Shown piece after piece: positions 18,301 through 26,858 of a stretch of 36,500 nt of DNA. The notes below the pieces were generated by a model, which saw only the letters and a list, made by a program, of their open reading frames with translations, was not told the origin of the DNA and ran no database searches. This stretch comes from Corallococcus terminator (GTDB taxonomy: Bacteria; Myxococcota; Myxococcia; Myxococcales; Myxococcaceae): NCBI RefSeq assembly GCF_003611635.1, contig NZ_RAVZ01000057.1, positions 1-36,500 of the forward strand, read 5' to 3'. Numbering within the stretch: the stretch's first letter is position 1; every line of letters starts with the position of its first letter. The position numbers were made by a program, and so were the translations under genes.

Positions 18301-21300
18301 CCCGCGTCCGCCGGGGCCATGCGCAGCGCCCTTGCAAGCGACGCGAAGGCCAGCTCCGGCTGCCGCAGGTGCGCCAGGTGCACCTGGGCCGCGGAGCGCA
18401 GTGCCTGCACGCGGCCCGCGTCGTCGCGCGCCACTTCGGCGAGCACGTCCAGCGTCGCCACCAGCTTGCGGTGCTCCTTGGTGCGCTCGTACGCGGGAAT
18501 CAACGCGCGCGCCGCCGCCTCGCGCGACGGGCCCGAGGCCAGCATCGCCTCCAGCGCCGCGAGCGCGTCCGGATCCGACGGGCGCTGCCGCAGCAGGTCC
18601 CCGTAGCTCTGCACCGCCTCCGCGCTGCCGTCCTGCGAACCCTGCAGCAACTGCGCGCGCCGCAGCTTCAGCCGCGACACGTGGTCCGCGTCACCAGCCG
18701 TCTCCGCGAGGCCAATCATCCGCGCCAGGGTGTCCCCCAGCTCGCGATCCATGCCCGCCTTCTCATAGAGCTCGGCAAGGCGCGGCAGGTGCCGGCCCTC
18801 CTCCGCTCCATGCGTGATGGCGGACTGGAGCGCCTCCGCGGCCTGCAGCGGACGGCCCAGCTCCACGTTGAGGTCCACGAGGCGCAGCAACAACTCCAGA
18901 CGCTCCGGCCCGCGCGTGGCGTGGATGCGCTTGCGCAGCAGCGTCTCCGCGTCCGCCGAGCGGCCCGCGCGTCCGTACAACCTGACGAGGCGCTGAAGCA
19001 CCTGCGGGGCCTCGGGCGCGCGCGACAGCGCGGCCTCCAGCGCGGTGATGGCCTCCGCCGCCATCCCGCCCTCCTCCGCCAGCACCGACGCCTCGGAGAG
19101 CAACTGCACGGCCAGGGTCGGCTCCTCGGCCTCGGTGGCGAGCGTGCGCAGCACGCGTCCCAGCTCCGCGTGGGCGGACAGGTCGCGCGCCAGTCGCGCC
19201 GTCTCCGCGCGCCCCGCTTCGTCCTTCGGCTCCTCGCGCACCATGCGCAGCCGCGTGTCGAAGGCGGCCCGGCTGTCCGCGAGCTGCTTCTCGTGGATGC
19301 TGGCCAGCACCGTCAGCAGCCGCTTGCGCGTCGCCGCGTCCGTCGTGGAGTCCAACTGCTGCTGGAGCGCCGCCACCTGACGCTGATGGTCGCCCGTGCG
19401 ACCGTAGTGGTTCGCCAGCGCCTCGGTCAGCGCGACCGTGCGCACGCCACCGGCCGCCAGCCGCTCCAGGCCGCCCACCACCACACCGGTGGAGACGTTC
19501 TCCGCGAGCAGCGACAGGAACAGGTCCGCCGCGTCCTCCTGACGGTTCAGCCGCTCCGCGTACAGCTTCGCCTGCCGCGCGGTCCACTCGTTGCGCTCGA
19601 GCTGCGACTCGGCCAGCGTCGCGAGCTTCGCCGCCAGGGACGCGGCCTCCTCGAACTTCGACAGCGCCACGCACAGGGTCTGGAGCCGCTGCACCGCCTG
19701 GACATCCTCGGGCGCAAGCTGCACCCACTGACGCACCAGCGCTTCCAGTTCCTCCGGGGGCGCGCCCGCCGCCTCGCGCCGCGCGATGTCCGTCTCCAGC
19801 CGCGTCTTCGGATCATCCGCCAGCGCCGCGACCGCCTGCAGCGACTTCACGGCCTCGCTCGCCGCCGAATCCCCCGGCACGCGCGAGAGCACCTCGCGCC
19901 ACGCGGCCTCCGCGCGCACGGGATCCGCCAGCGGCCCCTGGAGCAATTGCGCCAGGTGCCGCCACAGCGCCACCGCGACCGCCGGAGGCGCCGCTGCCTG
20001 CGCGGCCCGCAGGAGCGCGTGCGCCAGCGCCGGCTGCGCGTTGGCCTTCTCCGCGTGCTCCACCACCGTGTTGAGCAGCAGCGGCCGTCCCGGCTCCAGC
20101 TCCAGCGCGCGCGCAAGCACTTCAAAGGCGCCGCGCTCGTTCTCCTGCTCCTCGAACATCAGCGCCAACGCTTCGCAGAACGCCACGCGCTCGGCGCGCG
20201 GACGCGGCGCGAGCATGGCCAGCTCCAGGAGCGGCAGCACTTCATCCAGCTTCTCGTCTTCCGCCAGCAGGCGCGACAACTGGAAGGCCGCGAGCGCGTT
20301 GGTGGGCTCCAGCTTCAGGGCCGCTTCCAGGTGCTCGCGCGCCGCGTCCGAATCCTTCAACTGCTGCATGCACAGGTCCGCCAGCCGCAGCCGCAGACTC
20401 GCCTGCTGCGCGCGGTCCTTCACCGTGCCCAGGTAGCGCTCCAGCGTGGCCACCGCCTCCAGGTAGCGCTCCTGGCCCAGCATCAGCTCCGCGGCGAGGC
20501 TTGCCGCATCGGCGCGCGACGGATCCGCCGCCACGGCCTTCTCGAAGGCGGCCAGCGCTCCGGCCGCGTCATTCATCCGCCCCAGCTTGAGCGTGCCCAC
20601 GCGCAGCCACAGGTCCACCTGCGCCGTGCGGTCGCGCGCCTCGCCCGCCATCGCCTCCAACTGCACGATGGCCGGACCATGGTCGCCCGCTCGCGCCGCC
20701 ATCCGCTCGATGAGCGTGAGCGCTTCAGGCATGCCCGGCCACAGCAGGAAGCAGCGGTCCAACGCTTCCTTCACCTTGCCGGTGGCGGTCGGCTCGTACC
20801 AGGCGAACAGCTTCGCCACGAGCAACGACAGTCGCGCCGCGCTCTTCCGGTCGCGCTCTTCCAGCGACATGCCTCGCAGCATGCGCACCTTGTCGCGCCA
20901 CACCTGCTCGAAGCGCTGCATCGCGCGGGTGGCCTTCTCCGCGCGCGCGTTCTGCGGATCCAGCTCCCGCGCCACGTCCAGCACCTGCTGCGCCAGACCG
21001 TGCTCGGTGGGATCGTCCACCAGTCGCTCCGCGAGCCCGGCGTACTCCTCCGCCATGCCCGCGTCGCCCAGCGCCGCGCGCTCCCGTTGCAGCGCCTCGA
21101 AAGCTGGCTGGAAGCGCTCCTCGCTGAGCAGCAACTGCCGCACGCGCCGGAACGTCGCGCGGTCCGGCTTCACCCGGGCCGCGCGCTGCAGGCACAGCAC
21201 CGCGCGGTCGCGCCGGAAGAGCTTCTGCTCGTACAGGTCCGCAGCCTTCAGGTAGTGGCCCGCGCTCTCCTCGCCCTGGGTCGCGGCGCCCAACCGCTCC

Positions 21301-21632
21301 AGCACGTCCACGAGCGCCGCCGAGTCCTGGCGGATCTCATGCAGTCGCTTGAGCCCACGCAGCGCGGGCATCGGATCCTTCGCGACCAGCAACGCGCGCT
21401 TGAGCAGATCCTCCGCGCGCGGAGCATTGCGCTGCCGCTCGTGCGCGAGCTCCGCCGCGCGGCACAGCAGTCGCGCCGCCTCTTCCGTGGGCACATCCCG
21501 CGAGCGTCCCTCGTACAGGCGGATCAGCTCCTCGACCCGGCCTGATTTCTCCAGGGCCGCTTCGGTCTCGACGAAGGAGCGGTCATCGGTCACACGCAGC
21601 GTGGGACGCGCAGGGGTGGAAGGCAGTTCCAT
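9357..21632 (-). CDS. gltI: Giant TPR gliding motility protein GltI (AgnA)
   Basis: The only sensible start is ATG at 21632 ([17 protein letters not shown]), giving 4,091 residues. The frame is open to 21719, but that extension runs through a hairpin and is Pro-rich. There is no signal peptide or TM segment, so the protein should be cytoplasmic. Residues about 40-3,780 are almost entirely TPR-like helix pairs of the kind ALALYxxVLxxxPxxxxALxxLExLY. They are organised in a higher-order unit of about 300 residues marked by the motif (q/d)xxxAFxxxxRAf. The last about 260 residues are different: [51 protein letters not shown]. Position, size and the following gltJ identify it as GltI, which from memory is about 3,800 residues in M. 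xanthus and is needed for A-motility. It probably acts as a large cytoplasmic scaffold at focal adhesion sites. It alone fills a third of the window. Confidence 0.93.
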   Translation of the reverse strand: MELPSTPARPTLRVTDDRSFVETEAALEKSGRVEELIRLYEGRSRDVPTEEAARLLCRAAELAHERQRNAPRAEDLLKRALLVAKDPMPALRGLKRLHEIRQDSAALVDVLERLGAATQGEESAGHYLKAADLYEQKLFRRDRAVLCLQRAARVKPDRATFRRVRQLLLSEERFQPAFEALQRERAALGDAGMAEEYAGLAERLVDDPTEHGLAQQVLDVARELDPQNARAEKATRAMQRFEQVWRDKVRMLRGMSLEERDRKSAARLSLLVAKLFAWYEPTATGKVKEALDRCFLLWPGMPEALTLIERMAARAGDHGPAIVQLEAMAGEARDRTAQVDLWLRVGTLKLGRMNDAAGALAAFEKAVAADPSRADAASLAAELMLGQERYLEAVATLERYLGTVKDRAQQASLRLRLADLCMQQLKDSDAAREHLEAALKLEPTNALAAFQLSRLLAEDEKLDEVLPLLELAMLAPRPRAERVAFCEALALMFEEQENERGAFEVLARALELEPGRPLLLNTVVEHAEKANAQPALAHALLRAAQAAAPPAVAVALWRHLAQLLQGPLADPVRAEAAWREVLSRVPGDSAASEAVKSLQAVAALADDPKTRLETDIARREAAGAPPEELEALVRQWVQLAPEDVQAVQRLQTLCVALSKFEEAASLAAKLATLAESQLERNEWTARQAKLYAERLNRQEDAADLFLSLLAENVSTGVVVGGLERLAAGGVRTVALTEALANHYGRTGDHQRQVAALQQQLDSTTDAATRKRLLTVLASIHEKQLADSRAAFDTRLRMVREEPKDEAGRAETARLARDLSAHAELGRVLRTLATEAEEPTLAVQLLSEASVLAEEGGMAAEAITALEAALSRAPEAPQVLQRLVRLYGRAGRSADAETLLRKRIHATRGPERLELLLRLVDLNVELGRPLQAAEALQSAITHGAEEGRHLPRLAELYEKAGMDRELGDTLARMIGLAETAGDADHVSRLKLRRAQLLQGSQDGSAEAVQSYGDLLRQRPSDPDALAALEAMLASGPSREAAARALIPAYERTKEHRKLVATLDVLAEVARDDAGRVQALRSAAQVHLAHLRQPELAFASLARALRMAPADAGLRAAARQAAEDADSLDSFAEIISELTEEGDVGPARAALLRELAEVQEKKLDDRPGAVKALRALLLLEPGNLDSLRALQRLHRAGEEWAALAEVLEKLAVATQEPADQLVCLREAALLHETKLTDKESAAAAWRAIAERDPAQREAATALDRLYTDLNRSKDLAWTLALRRNQEGQSPQGREVSFRLAELLRTELDDANAALGLYKRILTEDPGHPGARAALEAWVKAAVPTSGAALEVLDKVLLQVGDHARRVALRETRMESALTVEKIILAGEIRRIYERDMQQPSLAFMASVKAFANGLDRDGVRPDLERLARETGSHEVLAEIYESAAVDLTSGDPVALDLLRRAAELRESLDQPEEATRLWKNLLSDAPQDRQALEALSRLYEKGQNAKSLSEVYARQAQLATDPETRLGLLLKAGEAYASSGEDAKAIEVLRSALALSKVPEGLLALDKLYAKTRRFVEQADVLDQLAELAADEPGRRAYLLRRAQLLEKEVGPSEALPVYRRLLELSPGDGQVVAGLERLLAHDAPRLEAARLLEPVYRGLNDTRKLVDVLEVLLPGVPPEKRLERLQEIAILREGLGQTSLAFVARLRAFNEQPTEATVRDELERLAADSGSFEEVAAAYEDQLERDPAEPLAGDLWRRLAAIYDNRLKRYDLAVRAWEQVSRRDPMNKTVLEAIARVHRRTAAHRELALVMRRQVAAEGNPASQVNLLFELAHLAEETLADKSLAAQTYREVLERRPENANALKLLGRVLADMERWAELAQHVEREIQMADARDAQEEASDLRVRLGRLKVSRLDDPRGALELYQAVLARRAGHPGAVGALEELARSESPLRGAAASALEPVFASVGNHLKQVEMLESRASAEAVPQERAALLRRISEIYATALENAEMAFLSATRALRELPEDPRSLELCVSLVDKAEAPEELCAVLMEVAPKAGDAARAELYRALARLQVDLGEPAEALASWKRVLELKPTDNEALDGTARLVASQGRPSELLEVLRRQLALSEEPARRATVLFQIGALQEEQLKDTLGALATFRRLLELKPDDAAALARMEELCQKQERWPELADVLARRIALMPTEEGLELKFRLATVRESKLLDKVGALALYGEVLSVQPNHPGAVGRMEALVAREPQNLLAVETLLRAFRASGDVARLAQLIETRVGVSPDAVERKQLLGELATLRETQGESELAFLALYRGFKEDPNDGEVRRRLENATDVAGSYDELVVLYEEALPRIAEAADAAQVCLKLGQVLETRLRDPDRAVSYFERARTLHASVQERSLIALDRLYLHLEAWPELAGVLEALATGATTPADKLGFLFRLGQLYQERLDSPDRAASAYEAILALEPGHLASARLLEGIYEGAGASEKLYGILKLQADKVVGSERDRVLGKMAQVSAEGLSDLGRSIELYRELLAKNPRNEQVFSALESLYERAGRPQDLRELLEGRLAITLDPREVVRLNERLGRVVYRLLKQPDAAVPYFKAALDRDARHRGVLDTLRELYDETGQREELVGVLRRLVPLQENSEGVKALRLRLAEVLAGMGRREESLDAARRALEVEPHVVPDLERVYALSVSLRAWNDAVRALELKVQVHLQTEERDPAIAAYFTVAELWEGQGGKPELSAGALEKVLELDPANRTAYERVCALYRTHNDWRAYATVMDRYMPHLVTDEEKLAALREIARVQEERLGQKDVAFLALCRALQLDATEDGLREEVERLADETGSHEELAAVYEEVADELPRGPLAERLYATLARIHDTRLDDPQAAEAAFRKILEFDPTNATALDGLAAVFQRRGRDREYVVALEQKLEAAGSIEARKGILKEIARVWDETLEDPIEAASALLRALELEPDQETLGVLTKLYRRGGAHRDVATTLLRARDLASSAEERARIQVEVATVYERDLKDDESAVSAFRMALEFDPVNREALESLERLHIRLDQPADLLAIYERMLELSQDYREKVRVLFRSATIWEDTYQNPANADACVEGVLSIDPQNVPAIKSLIRLRRAQARWEDLLSAYERQLALTVSPQEQAELYVEIGNVQYQQLKVVDRAVNSYHAALATDPESRQALHALGNLYERSGNWPFALEMLQKEAQVVGNNPVAVELWHRLGKINEDMLSDMASARTAYQQALAIDPGHLPTIRALKGIQEQEKDWGGYEQTLLQEAQQTDDPAAKGRALLDVARYHAETREDRETATHYWEEALKNIPDSLEAARPLADVYIAREDWSSAERMLDIVTRKMAEKAMAEKDAAVAQDLCRQLYRLGYVTEKLGRRDKALSSYEKAYGLDATYLPALEGYGNLLVQAKRYEDALKVFQTILIHHREELTDLEVVEVYWQLGDVHAALGQADRAQNHFEKALAIDPQHEPTLRALVTLMDKAGRFEKSAELRQDLVNSLEGEAKVKVYLELGRIARDELHDPYMAIDAFSGALKTHPEAPEVMDALYRLLRETRQGQKAADVLGRMLSLPELASEPHKAKRVWFALGEIRRDELKDVEGATQAFNAALDLDHRFVEAFSALEALLGGARQWKVLEENYTRMLSRLPKTPDTHPARMTLWRALGDLYLQVLKHPEGAVAAYGVAAKGLPDDAAMQEAFAEVAGQMPGREEEAIVALRRALPNTENPRKVVGHLVRLSAVRKDYDAAWLAAQAVSGLLGEAGEDEQEILTKLGPYAKKKELAQRPLTDRLWQTALFHPKVRGPLSELLGLLFEKAGHLYAVPFPQYQLVPKRHRIDVATAQEYHVNHYRYVARLFNMEAVELYSPFLVATRERLAKRSNEPAPEPLVNVDLLQTHPACVRVGGKYFAEQGQKEVYYLLGRTLALARPELAFSQRVAPERLEAVVQAALSLVVGNVRFTVDPRLVDVERQLLHKSLSEPDRAALAKVARAYLPTATPQDVRSWLEGAELTASRAGLFAAGELEPVRRMVQGETGSSFRVPSRTKLRELLVFATSEDLQELRVAVGTHVEVQARK

Positions 21633-21654
21633 GATGCTCGGGGGCCAGGGGGGT

Positions 21655-21703
21655 GAATGAAACGAGGGCGCCAGCGGCCGGAGTGTACCGGCCGCGGGCG
21701 CCC
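21655..21703 (-). terminator. Terminator/attenuator-like hairpin between the RG-rich TPR gene and gltI
   Basis: GGGCGCC (21666-21672) pairs with GGCGCCC (21697-21703), and after one A-G mismatch GCGGCCGG (21674-21681) pairs with CCGGCCGC (21688-21695) around a 6-base loop. The minus-strand transcript continues TCGTTTCATTC, a U-rich tail. It lies 36 bases after the upstream stop and only 33 bases before the gltI ATG, so it sits inside the operon. Confidence 0.6.
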
Positions 21704-21739
21704 CCGGGCAATCGCGCAAAACCCGTCAACCGATGGGAT

Positions 21740-23650
21740 TTATTGGCTTTCTTGCTCGCCAGCCGAGGAAGCATTTTCCGTCGATGCCGCCGCGCCATCC
21801 GCGTCGTCACCGGCGTCCGACTTGTCCGCCGCAGGGGGCGTCGCCGGGGCGTCGGGGAGGGCCTTCGCCCGCTCCAGCCCCGCGCTGTCGTTGAGCTGCG
21901 TGTACAGCGCGACAGCCTTGTCCTTCTGCTGCAGCTCTTCTGCGATCTGCGCGGCGCGGGGCAGGTCGCCCAGCTTCTCGTACAGGGGCAGCGCCTTGTC
22001 CTTGCGACCCGCCTGCGTCCACGTCTCCGCGGCCGCGGCCGTGTCGCCCAGGAGCTCCAGCCACCGGGCACGGCCGGCGGGCTTCTGCTCCTGTTCGGCG
22101 CGCGCCAGCTCACGCTGCGCCAACTCCTTGGCCTCGTCCTCGAGGGTGAGCCGCTGCATGAAATGGAACGCCTTGGGCGGAGGCAGGGGGCTCAGCACCT
22201 CCACCGCTTCGCGCCGCTGGCCCACGGCCACCAGCAGGGTCGCCGCGCCCAGCCGGTCACCACGCTCCACCAGGGCCTTCACCTCCAGGCCCCGGATGCG
22301 GTTGGCGCTCGGCAGATCCCGGGCACGCTCGTACGCCTTGCGCGCCAGGGTCAGCTTGTTGGCGCGCTCGTACGCGAGCGCCGCCTGGTCGAACTGGCGC
22401 GCGCGCTCGTACAGGCCGGCGACCTTCTCGAAGTCGGCCTTGGCGACGTAGTGCTCCATGAGGAGCTCGTACGCGCCCGCCTTCTCCAGCGTGGGGCCAA
22501 TCTGATCCGGAGGCAGCGTGCCCACGAGGCGGCGGGCCGCGTCGTTGTCCTGCCCGGCCAGCGCCGTGCGCAGCGCGCTCTTCAGGTCCCCGCCCGCCTC
22601 GAAAAGACGGGTGGCGTCCGCGAAGCCGTTGTTGCGCTCGTACAGTCGCGCCGCGTCGCGCGTGCGGCCCATGCCTTCAAGCTGGGTCGCCTGCTCCTTC
22701 CAGTCGCCCGTCAGCTCCGGCATCGGTGCGCGCTCGGGGCGCTCACCGCGGGCCGGACGCTCGCCACGCTCCGGACGCTCGGCCCGGGGCGGACGCTCAC
22801 GACGCTCGCCGGCACCGGCGGCGCCACGCTCCGGACGGTCCCCACGGGGAGGACGCTCGGAACGCTCCCGGCGCTCGCCAGGACCGCCGCGCTCCGGACG
22901 CTCGGACCGCTCACGCGGCGCCTCGCTCCGGGCAGGAGCCTCGGGCTCCGGCGTCGGCTCGCGGCCGCTCAGCGTGAAGGCCGCCTGCGAACGCTCGCGA
23001 TCACCCGCGGCGCGCCAGACGCGGCCCACCAGGGTCATCACGTCCAGCCAGGCCGCGTGCTTCTCCTTCGCGGGATCCACGGCCGGAGCCGCAGGAGCCG
23101 CTTCGGCGGGCGCGGCACCTTCGCCAGCGCCTTCGGCGGCCGGAGCCTCCGAGGACGCTTCGGCCGGAGCCGCCGCCTCGGTGCCTTCCGTCGTCGCCGC
23201 CGCTTCCGGAGCCGCGGACTCAGCGCCCGCTTCCGGCAGGGCCGGCTTGGACTGACGCTGCACGCGCAGCATCGTGGTGATGAGGCGACCGCGCGTGTTG
23301 AGGTCCAGGTCGTCCAGCGACTTGAGGTTCATGGGCCGCAGCGAGCGGACGATGGCCTCCAGCGGACCCTTCTCCGCGCCAAAATCGTTCTTGGAGAGCG
23401 CCTTCTCCAGCACGCTCAGCTCGGCGATGACGCGCTGGCCCGGACCCACCGGACCCGCATCTCGGTCGCGGCCACGGCCTTCGCCCCGCCCGCGCCCTTC
23501 ACCACGGCCACCGCCGCCGGGACCACCAGGACCGCCACCACGACCGCCGAAACCACCCGGCCCGTCACGGCGAGGCCCCTGACCCGGCGCGCCCCCGTTA
23601 GGACCGCGTCCACCCGGACGCGCTCCACCGCTTCCATTCTCCTGAGCCAC
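21740..23650 (-). CDS. Arg/Gly-rich TPR-like protein of the glt cluster, unnamed
   Basis: GTG start at 23650 with GGGAG 6 bases upstream. The ribosome site lies at the very end of gltH (12-base gap), so the two are translationally linked. The 636-residue product has no export signal. Residues 1-70 are Gly/Arg/Pro-rich with RG and GRG repeats. Residues about 75-135 look folded and helical (VIAELSVLEKALSKNDFGAE). An Ala/Glu/Pro linker follows, then RPERG/ERRER repeats at about 238-312. Residues about 315-600 are TPR-like helix pairs (KVAGLYERARQFDQAALAYE), and the tail is Asp/Ser/Ala-rich. Automatic annotation may mislabel such RG-rich proteins as helicases, but no helicase motif is present. 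The position suggests a cytoplasmic partner of GltI, possibly the unnamed M. xanthus gene(s) between gltH and gltI. The disordered RG segments could support RNA binding or condensation; that is inference. Confidence 0.85.
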   Translation of the reverse strand: MAQENGSGGARPGGRGPNGGAPGQGPRRDGPGGFGGRGGGPGGPGGGGRGEGRGRGEGRGRDRDAGPVGPGQRVIAELSVLEKALSKNDFGAEKGPLEAIVRSLRPMNLKSLDDLDLNTRGRLITTMLRVQRQSKPALPEAGAESAAPEAAATTEGTEAAAPAEASSEAPAAEGAGEGAAPAEAAPAAPAVDPAKEKHAAWLDVMTLVGRVWRAAGDRERSQAAFTLSGREPTPEPEAPARSEAPRERSERPERGGPGERRERSERPPRGDRPERGAAGAGERRERPPRAERPERGERPARGERPERAPMPELTGDWKEQATQLEGMGRTRDAARLYERNNGFADATRLFEAGGDLKSALRTALAGQDNDAARRLVGTLPPDQIGPTLEKAGAYELLMEHYVAKADFEKVAGLYERARQFDQAALAYERANKLTLARKAYERARDLPSANRIRGLEVKALVERGDRLGAATLLVAVGQRREAVEVLSPLPPPKAFHFMQRLTLEDEAKELAQRELARAEQEQKPAGRARWLELLGDTAAAAETWTQAGRKDKALPLYEKLGDLPRAAQIAEELQQKDKAVALYTQLNDSAGLERAKALPDAPATPPAADKSDAGDDADGAAASTENASSAGEQESQ

Positions 23651-23662
23651 GTGAATCTCCCG

Positions 23663-24301
23663 CTAGAACGCGTAGCGAATGTTGGGCGCCACCGCGAACC
23701 CGAAAGCGCCCTTGGAGGCGAGGTAGTTCCCCGTGACCTCCAGCCCCACCGAGAAGTGGCGCAGCCGCGTGTAGTACTCCACTCCGGGCCCGGCAAACAC
23801 AAGAATGTCGGAATCCGGGAGGAGCTTCTTGGGAGAGAACATCGCGTACCCCGCGCCGGCGCGCGCGTAGATCCACGTGCGCTTGACCTCCTGGCTGTCG
23901 GCGAAGCCCACCAGCCTGGCGCGCAGGACGGCGCCCGGCACCAGCATGGTGAAGTCACCGGAGGCCGCGCCCTGCGAGTAGCCGATGTAGTCGGAGCCCG
24001 CCGTGTTCGCGGAGCCCATGAAGAAGACGCCCAGCGACAGGCGCTCCCCCAGGTCGACGCCCAGCTCCACCTGGGCCATCTGGCCGGACGAGAAGGGCCG
24101 GGGCCCCTGCGACGCGGGCGGGTTGGCGATCCACGACGGGCCGCCATACACGGCGAAGTACACACCGCGCTCGACCTCGTCGAAGGTCACCGCGGGCCGG
24201 TCCCCGGCTGCGGACCCGGCGCTGGGAGTCTCCTGAGCGACCGACACCCCGGGAAGGAGGAAGGCGGCACACAGGGCGAGAGGAGCAAGGACTTTCTGCA
24301 T
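23663..24301 (-). CDS. gltH: Outer-membrane gliding protein GltH (CglE)
   Basis: The start at 24301 gives 212 residues with a clear Sec signal peptide (MQKVLAPLALCAAFLLPG..., cut after VSVA). The open frame to 24397 is non-coding leader. The mature protein alternates beta-type stretches (GVYFAVYGGPSW, AQVELGVDLGERLSLGVFFMG, TWIYARAGAGYAMF, RHFSVGLEVTGNYLAS) and ends in FAVAPNIRYAF. The terminal aromatic residue is typical of outer-membrane barrels inserted by BamA. By position between gltG and the RG-rich gene it is GltH, which I recall as the contact-stimulable motility gene cglE of M. xanthus. It would be part of the outer-membrane Glt subcomplex. Identification rests on synteny and barrel features rather than on a signature motif. 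Confidence 0.85.
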   Translation of the reverse strand: MQKVLAPLALCAAFLLPGVSVAQETPSAGSAAGDRPAVTFDEVERGVYFAVYGGPSWIANPPASQGPRPFSSGQMAQVELGVDLGERLSLGVFFMGSANTAGSDYIGYSQGAASGDFTMLVPGAVLRARLVGFADSQEVKRTWIYARAGAGYAMFSPKKLLPDSDILVFAGPGVEYYTRLRHFSVGLEVTGNYLASKGAFGFAVAPNIRYAF

Positions 24302-24335
24302 GGAAGGCAGCCTGGGGGGGCAGGACTCCCGCGGG

Positions 24336-24388
24336 GAACGGGAGGAGGAAGTGAAGAAGCGGGCAGCCCTGTCGCCAGGGCCGCCCGC
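24336..24388 (-). terminator. Terminator-like hairpin between gltG and gltH
   Basis: GCGGGC (24359-24364) pairs with GCCCGC (24383-24388). An inner CCCTG (24367-24371) pairs with CAGGG (24376-24380) around a 4-base loop, with a 2x2 internal loop between. The minus-strand transcript continues into a pyrimidine stretch (TTCTTCACTTCCTCC). It starts 30 bases after the gltG stop. It is weaker than a classic terminator and may attenuate rather than stop transcription. Confidence 0.5.
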
Positions 24389-24417
24389 GCGGCACACGGA
24401 TGAAGTTCGAGTCTAGG

Positions 24418-26379
24418 CTAGTCGCCGGCCTGCTTGAAGATGAACGGGTACGTCACGATCACGGAGCCGCCACCCTTGGGCTCCGGGAACTTCCAGGTGC
24501 GCACGCGGCCCGCGACGCAGGTCTCCAGGTCCGAGTTGCCCGCCGTGGACTGCGCGACGTTGGACGTGGCCACCGAGCCCGTGGCGCTGATGATGAACTT
24601 CACGGAGACCTTGCCGCCCAGCTTCGGGAAGCGGTTGAGCAGGCTCTCGTAGCAATAGCGGATCTGCCCGCGGTTGCGCTGGATGACCTGGCGGATGAGC
24701 TCCTTGTCCAGCGAGCCCATGACCTCCGGGTCCGAGGACGTGATGCCCACGTCCACGCTCTGCTTGCCGCCGAGCGTGCCCACGCCGGTGCCGTAGCTGC
24801 CGCTGCCGCCGCCACGACCCTTGGTGCCGATACCGCCGATGCCGATGCTGTCACCGGTGCCGCCACCGCCACCGCCGCTGCCGCGCAGGCCCAGGCCGCC
24901 GAAGCCGCCCGCGTCGCCCGCCTTCGCGCCGAACATGTTGCCCATGGCGCTCTTGAGCTCGCCGCCCAGGCCCGCCTTGCCGAAGATGGTGGAGATGCCG
25001 CCCTTGCCGCCGCCGAAGATCTTCGCGGTCAGGGCGCGCGCCTCGTCCTTCTTGTTCGGGTCGCCCTTGGGCGCGGTGCGGTTGGCGGCCTTGGGCTCGT
25101 TCTTCTTGCCCATCTGGCCTTCGTCAGCGCGGGCCTTCTGGGCCATCTCGCCCGACTTCTTCTCCTTCTGCTGGTTGAGCTTCTCCAGGAACTTGTTCTT
25201 CTGGGTCTCGGGCGCCTTGATGATCAGCTTGGCGATGCGCGCGTCGTTGCCCGCGAGCTCGTCCGCGTACTCATCCCCTTCCCCGCTGCTGTTCATCGAA
25301 TGGATGACGAACGCGGTGGCGATGAAGAACATCACCAGGAAGATATTGAGCGCCGTGTAGTCCAGGTTCTCGCCCAGCGGCACGACGACGCGCTTGGGCG
25401 CCGACTGCAACTGCGCCTCCAGCGTGAGGCCGCCCAGGTCCACCCAGAGGAAGTCGTCGCCCTCCAGCGTCAGCGCGTACGCATCGCCGTCGCTGCTGGC
25501 CTTGCCCGACTCCATCACCGCTTCCAGGTCGAGCGTTTCGCCCTTGCGGGTCAGCTCGCCCTTCATCTTGCGCGCGAAGCGCACGGAGAAGGTCTGCCCG
25601 TCGGTGCGCAGCACTTCGAAGGAGGGGCCGCCCAGCTTGGCGTCGCCCATCACGAAGTCCACGCCCTTGGCGCTGCCCACCGTGAAGCTCTTCTTCACGC
25701 CCGGGGCCAGGAAGAACTCACCCACGCGCTGATCGCCCCAGAGCAGGCGCACCGACGCGCCCAGCGGGCCGTTGGACTTGGTGCGGCGCACGGTGCGCAC
25801 GCGCGGCGCCTCCTCTTCCTCCGAAGGGGCCTCCGGAGCGGCGGCGGCGGGCGCGACGATCTTGTTCTTCTGCGTGGGCGCGACCGACGCATCCAGCGCC
25901 GCGGCGGCGGGCGGCGGAGGCGCGGCGACCGGAGCCGCCACGGGGGCGGCGACCGGCGCGGCCACGGCCTGCGCGATGGCGGCGGCGGAAGCGCCGGCCA
26001 CGGGGGCCACGGTGGTGTTCTTTTCGGTGGGCGCGTCCGCCTGCGCGACGGCGGCGGCCAGGTTCACCGCGGCGACGGCGGCCGGGTTCTCCAGGCGGAT
26101 GGTGGTGCCACCCACGCGGACCTCGTCACCGAAGGAGACCTGCCCCTTGTTGACGCGCTTGCCGTTGACGTAGGTGCCTTCGACGCTGCCCATGTCGATG
26201 ATGGACATGGAGCCGTCGCCGGCCACTTCGATGACGGAGTGGATGCGGCTGACCTTGTCGTCCTCCAGGCACAGGTGCGCGGAGGAGAGACGACCAATCT
26301 TGATGATGTCGCGCTCGTAGTCCTTGGAGGCGACCAGCGTGTCGCCCTTGAAGACCTTGAGTGTCAGGGGTACGGCCAT
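24418..26379 (-). CDS. gltG: Gliding motility protein GltG (PglI): FHA domain, TM, TonB-like C-terminus
   Basis: ATG at 26379 with GGGAG 8 bases upstream; 653 residues. Residues about 5-100 are an FHA domain with the usual signature: GR at 29-30, SRIH at 44-47, and GTYVNGKRV at 68-76. It could therefore bind phosphothreonine partners in the cytoplasm. An Ala/Pro-rich linker and a beta-rich segment (about 215-335) follow, then one TM helix (about 341-361, NIFLVMFFIATAFVIHS). A charged, helical periplasmic stretch leads to a long Gly-rich linker (about 450-545). The end is an AgmX/PglI TonB-like domain (about 550-653) with Cys in RYCYE and ETCVAG. It is thought to be an inner-membrane component that works with GltJ, carrying force or conformational change across the periplasm. 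Confidence 0.94.
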   Translation of the reverse strand: MAVPLTLKVFKGDTLVASKDYERDIIKIGRLSSAHLCLEDDKVSRIHSVIEVAGDGSMSIIDMGSVEGTYVNGKRVNKGQVSFGDEVRVGGTTIRLENPAAVAAVNLAAAVAQADAPTEKNTTVAPVAGASAAAIAQAVAAPVAAPVAAPVAAPPPPAAAALDASVAPTQKNKIVAPAAAAPEAPSEEEEAPRVRTVRRTKSNGPLGASVRLLWGDQRVGEFFLAPGVKKSFTVGSAKGVDFVMGDAKLGGPSFEVLRTDGQTFSVRFARKMKGELTRKGETLDLEAVMESGKASSDGDAYALTLEGDDFLWVDLGGLTLEAQLQSAPKRVVVPLGENLDYTALNIFLVMFFIATAFVIHSMNSSGEGDEYADELAGNDARIAKLIIKAPETQKNKFLEKLNQQKEKKSGEMAQKARADEGQMGKKNEPKAANRTAPKGDPNKKDEARALTAKIFGGGKGGISTIFGKAGLGGELKSAMGNMFGAKAGDAGGFGGLGLRGSGGGGGGTGDSIGIGGIGTKGRGGGSGSYGTGVGTLGGKQSVDVGITSSDPEVMGSLDKELIRQVIQRNRGQIRYCYESLLNRFPKLGGKVSVKFIISATGSVATSNVAQSTAGNSDLETCVAGRVRTWKFPEPKGGGSVIVTYPFIFKQAGD

Positions 26380-26458
26380 GAAGGGGGCTCCCGGTTCGCT
26401 TTGGCGCTCGTTGGACAACGGCTGCGGCGGAAGGTTCCCGCCGGCAATTCGTGGTGAA

Positions 26459-26722
26459 TTACAGCTCGCCCACGGACTGCATGACCTTGTCCTCGAAGTC
26501 CTCGCGGATGCGGATGAGGTTCGAGTGCTTCACGGACTTGCGCGCCTCGACGTACTCACCATCCGGCTTCGTGAGGTCGCCCTCGATGGTGTCGTCCTCG
26601 AAGTCGACCGTGGACGTCTTCTGCATCTTCGCGCCACCACCGCCCGCCTTGTCCCCGCCCTCATCCTGGGCAAAGGCCGGAGCCACCGACAGCGTCACGC
26701 ACAGCATCAGCCACTTCCGCAT
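26459..26722 (-). CDS. gltF: Small periplasmic gliding motility protein GltF (CglF)
   Basis: ATG at 26722 with GGAGG just upstream gives 87 residues. The larger open frame to 27007 lies in the end of gltE and is rejected. A Sec signal peptide (MRKWLMLCVTLSVAPAFA) is followed by a Gly/Asp linker (QDEGGDKAGGGG). A charged mature domain follows (STVDFEDDTIEGDLTKPDGE, then HSNLIRIREDFEDKVMQSV). There is no lipobox and no TM segment, so it should be soluble in the periplasm. By position between gltE and gltG it is GltF, which I recall as cglF in M. xanthus. No wider family is recognisable. Confidence 0.82.
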   Translation of the reverse strand: MRKWLMLCVTLSVAPAFAQDEGGDKAGGGGAKMQKTSTVDFEDDTIEGDLTKPDGEYVEARKSVKHSNLIRIREDFEDKVMQSVGEL

Positions 26723-26858
26723 CCTGCCTCCACGAGGAGCCCCTTCCCGGGCCCACTTGTTCCGCACGGCAACCCCCGCGAATTCCCGGGGGCTCACAAG
26801 GTTCGCATCATCCGGAGTCGCGCCGCCAGCGTGAAGCCACTGGCGGGCTTCTCCCACA
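26723..26858. other. gltE-gltF gap with two hairpins in tandem
   Basis: CCCCCG (26773-26778) pairs with CGGGGG (26787-26792) around 8 bases. CCGCCAG (26823-26829) pairs with CTGGCGG (26840-26846) around 10 bases, 13 bases past the gltE stop. Neither is followed by a U-tract. They are more likely mRNA 3'-end stabilisers or processing boundaries than terminators. Confidence 0.45.

Noticed and set aside
14226-21545. A 2,439-codon open frame on the plus strand, with another of 1,316 codons at 10038-13988
   Set aside because: Both lie exactly opposite gltI. Their translations are low-complexity Arg/Gln/Leu/His-rich, as expected for the antisense of Ala/Leu/Glu-rich TPR codons with G or C in third positions. 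The minus strand has clear TPR homology.
21633-21719. Upstream extension of gltI
   Set aside because: It runs through the strong hairpin and encodes a Pro/Ser-rich stretch unlike the rest of the protein; no ribosome site is seen at 21719.
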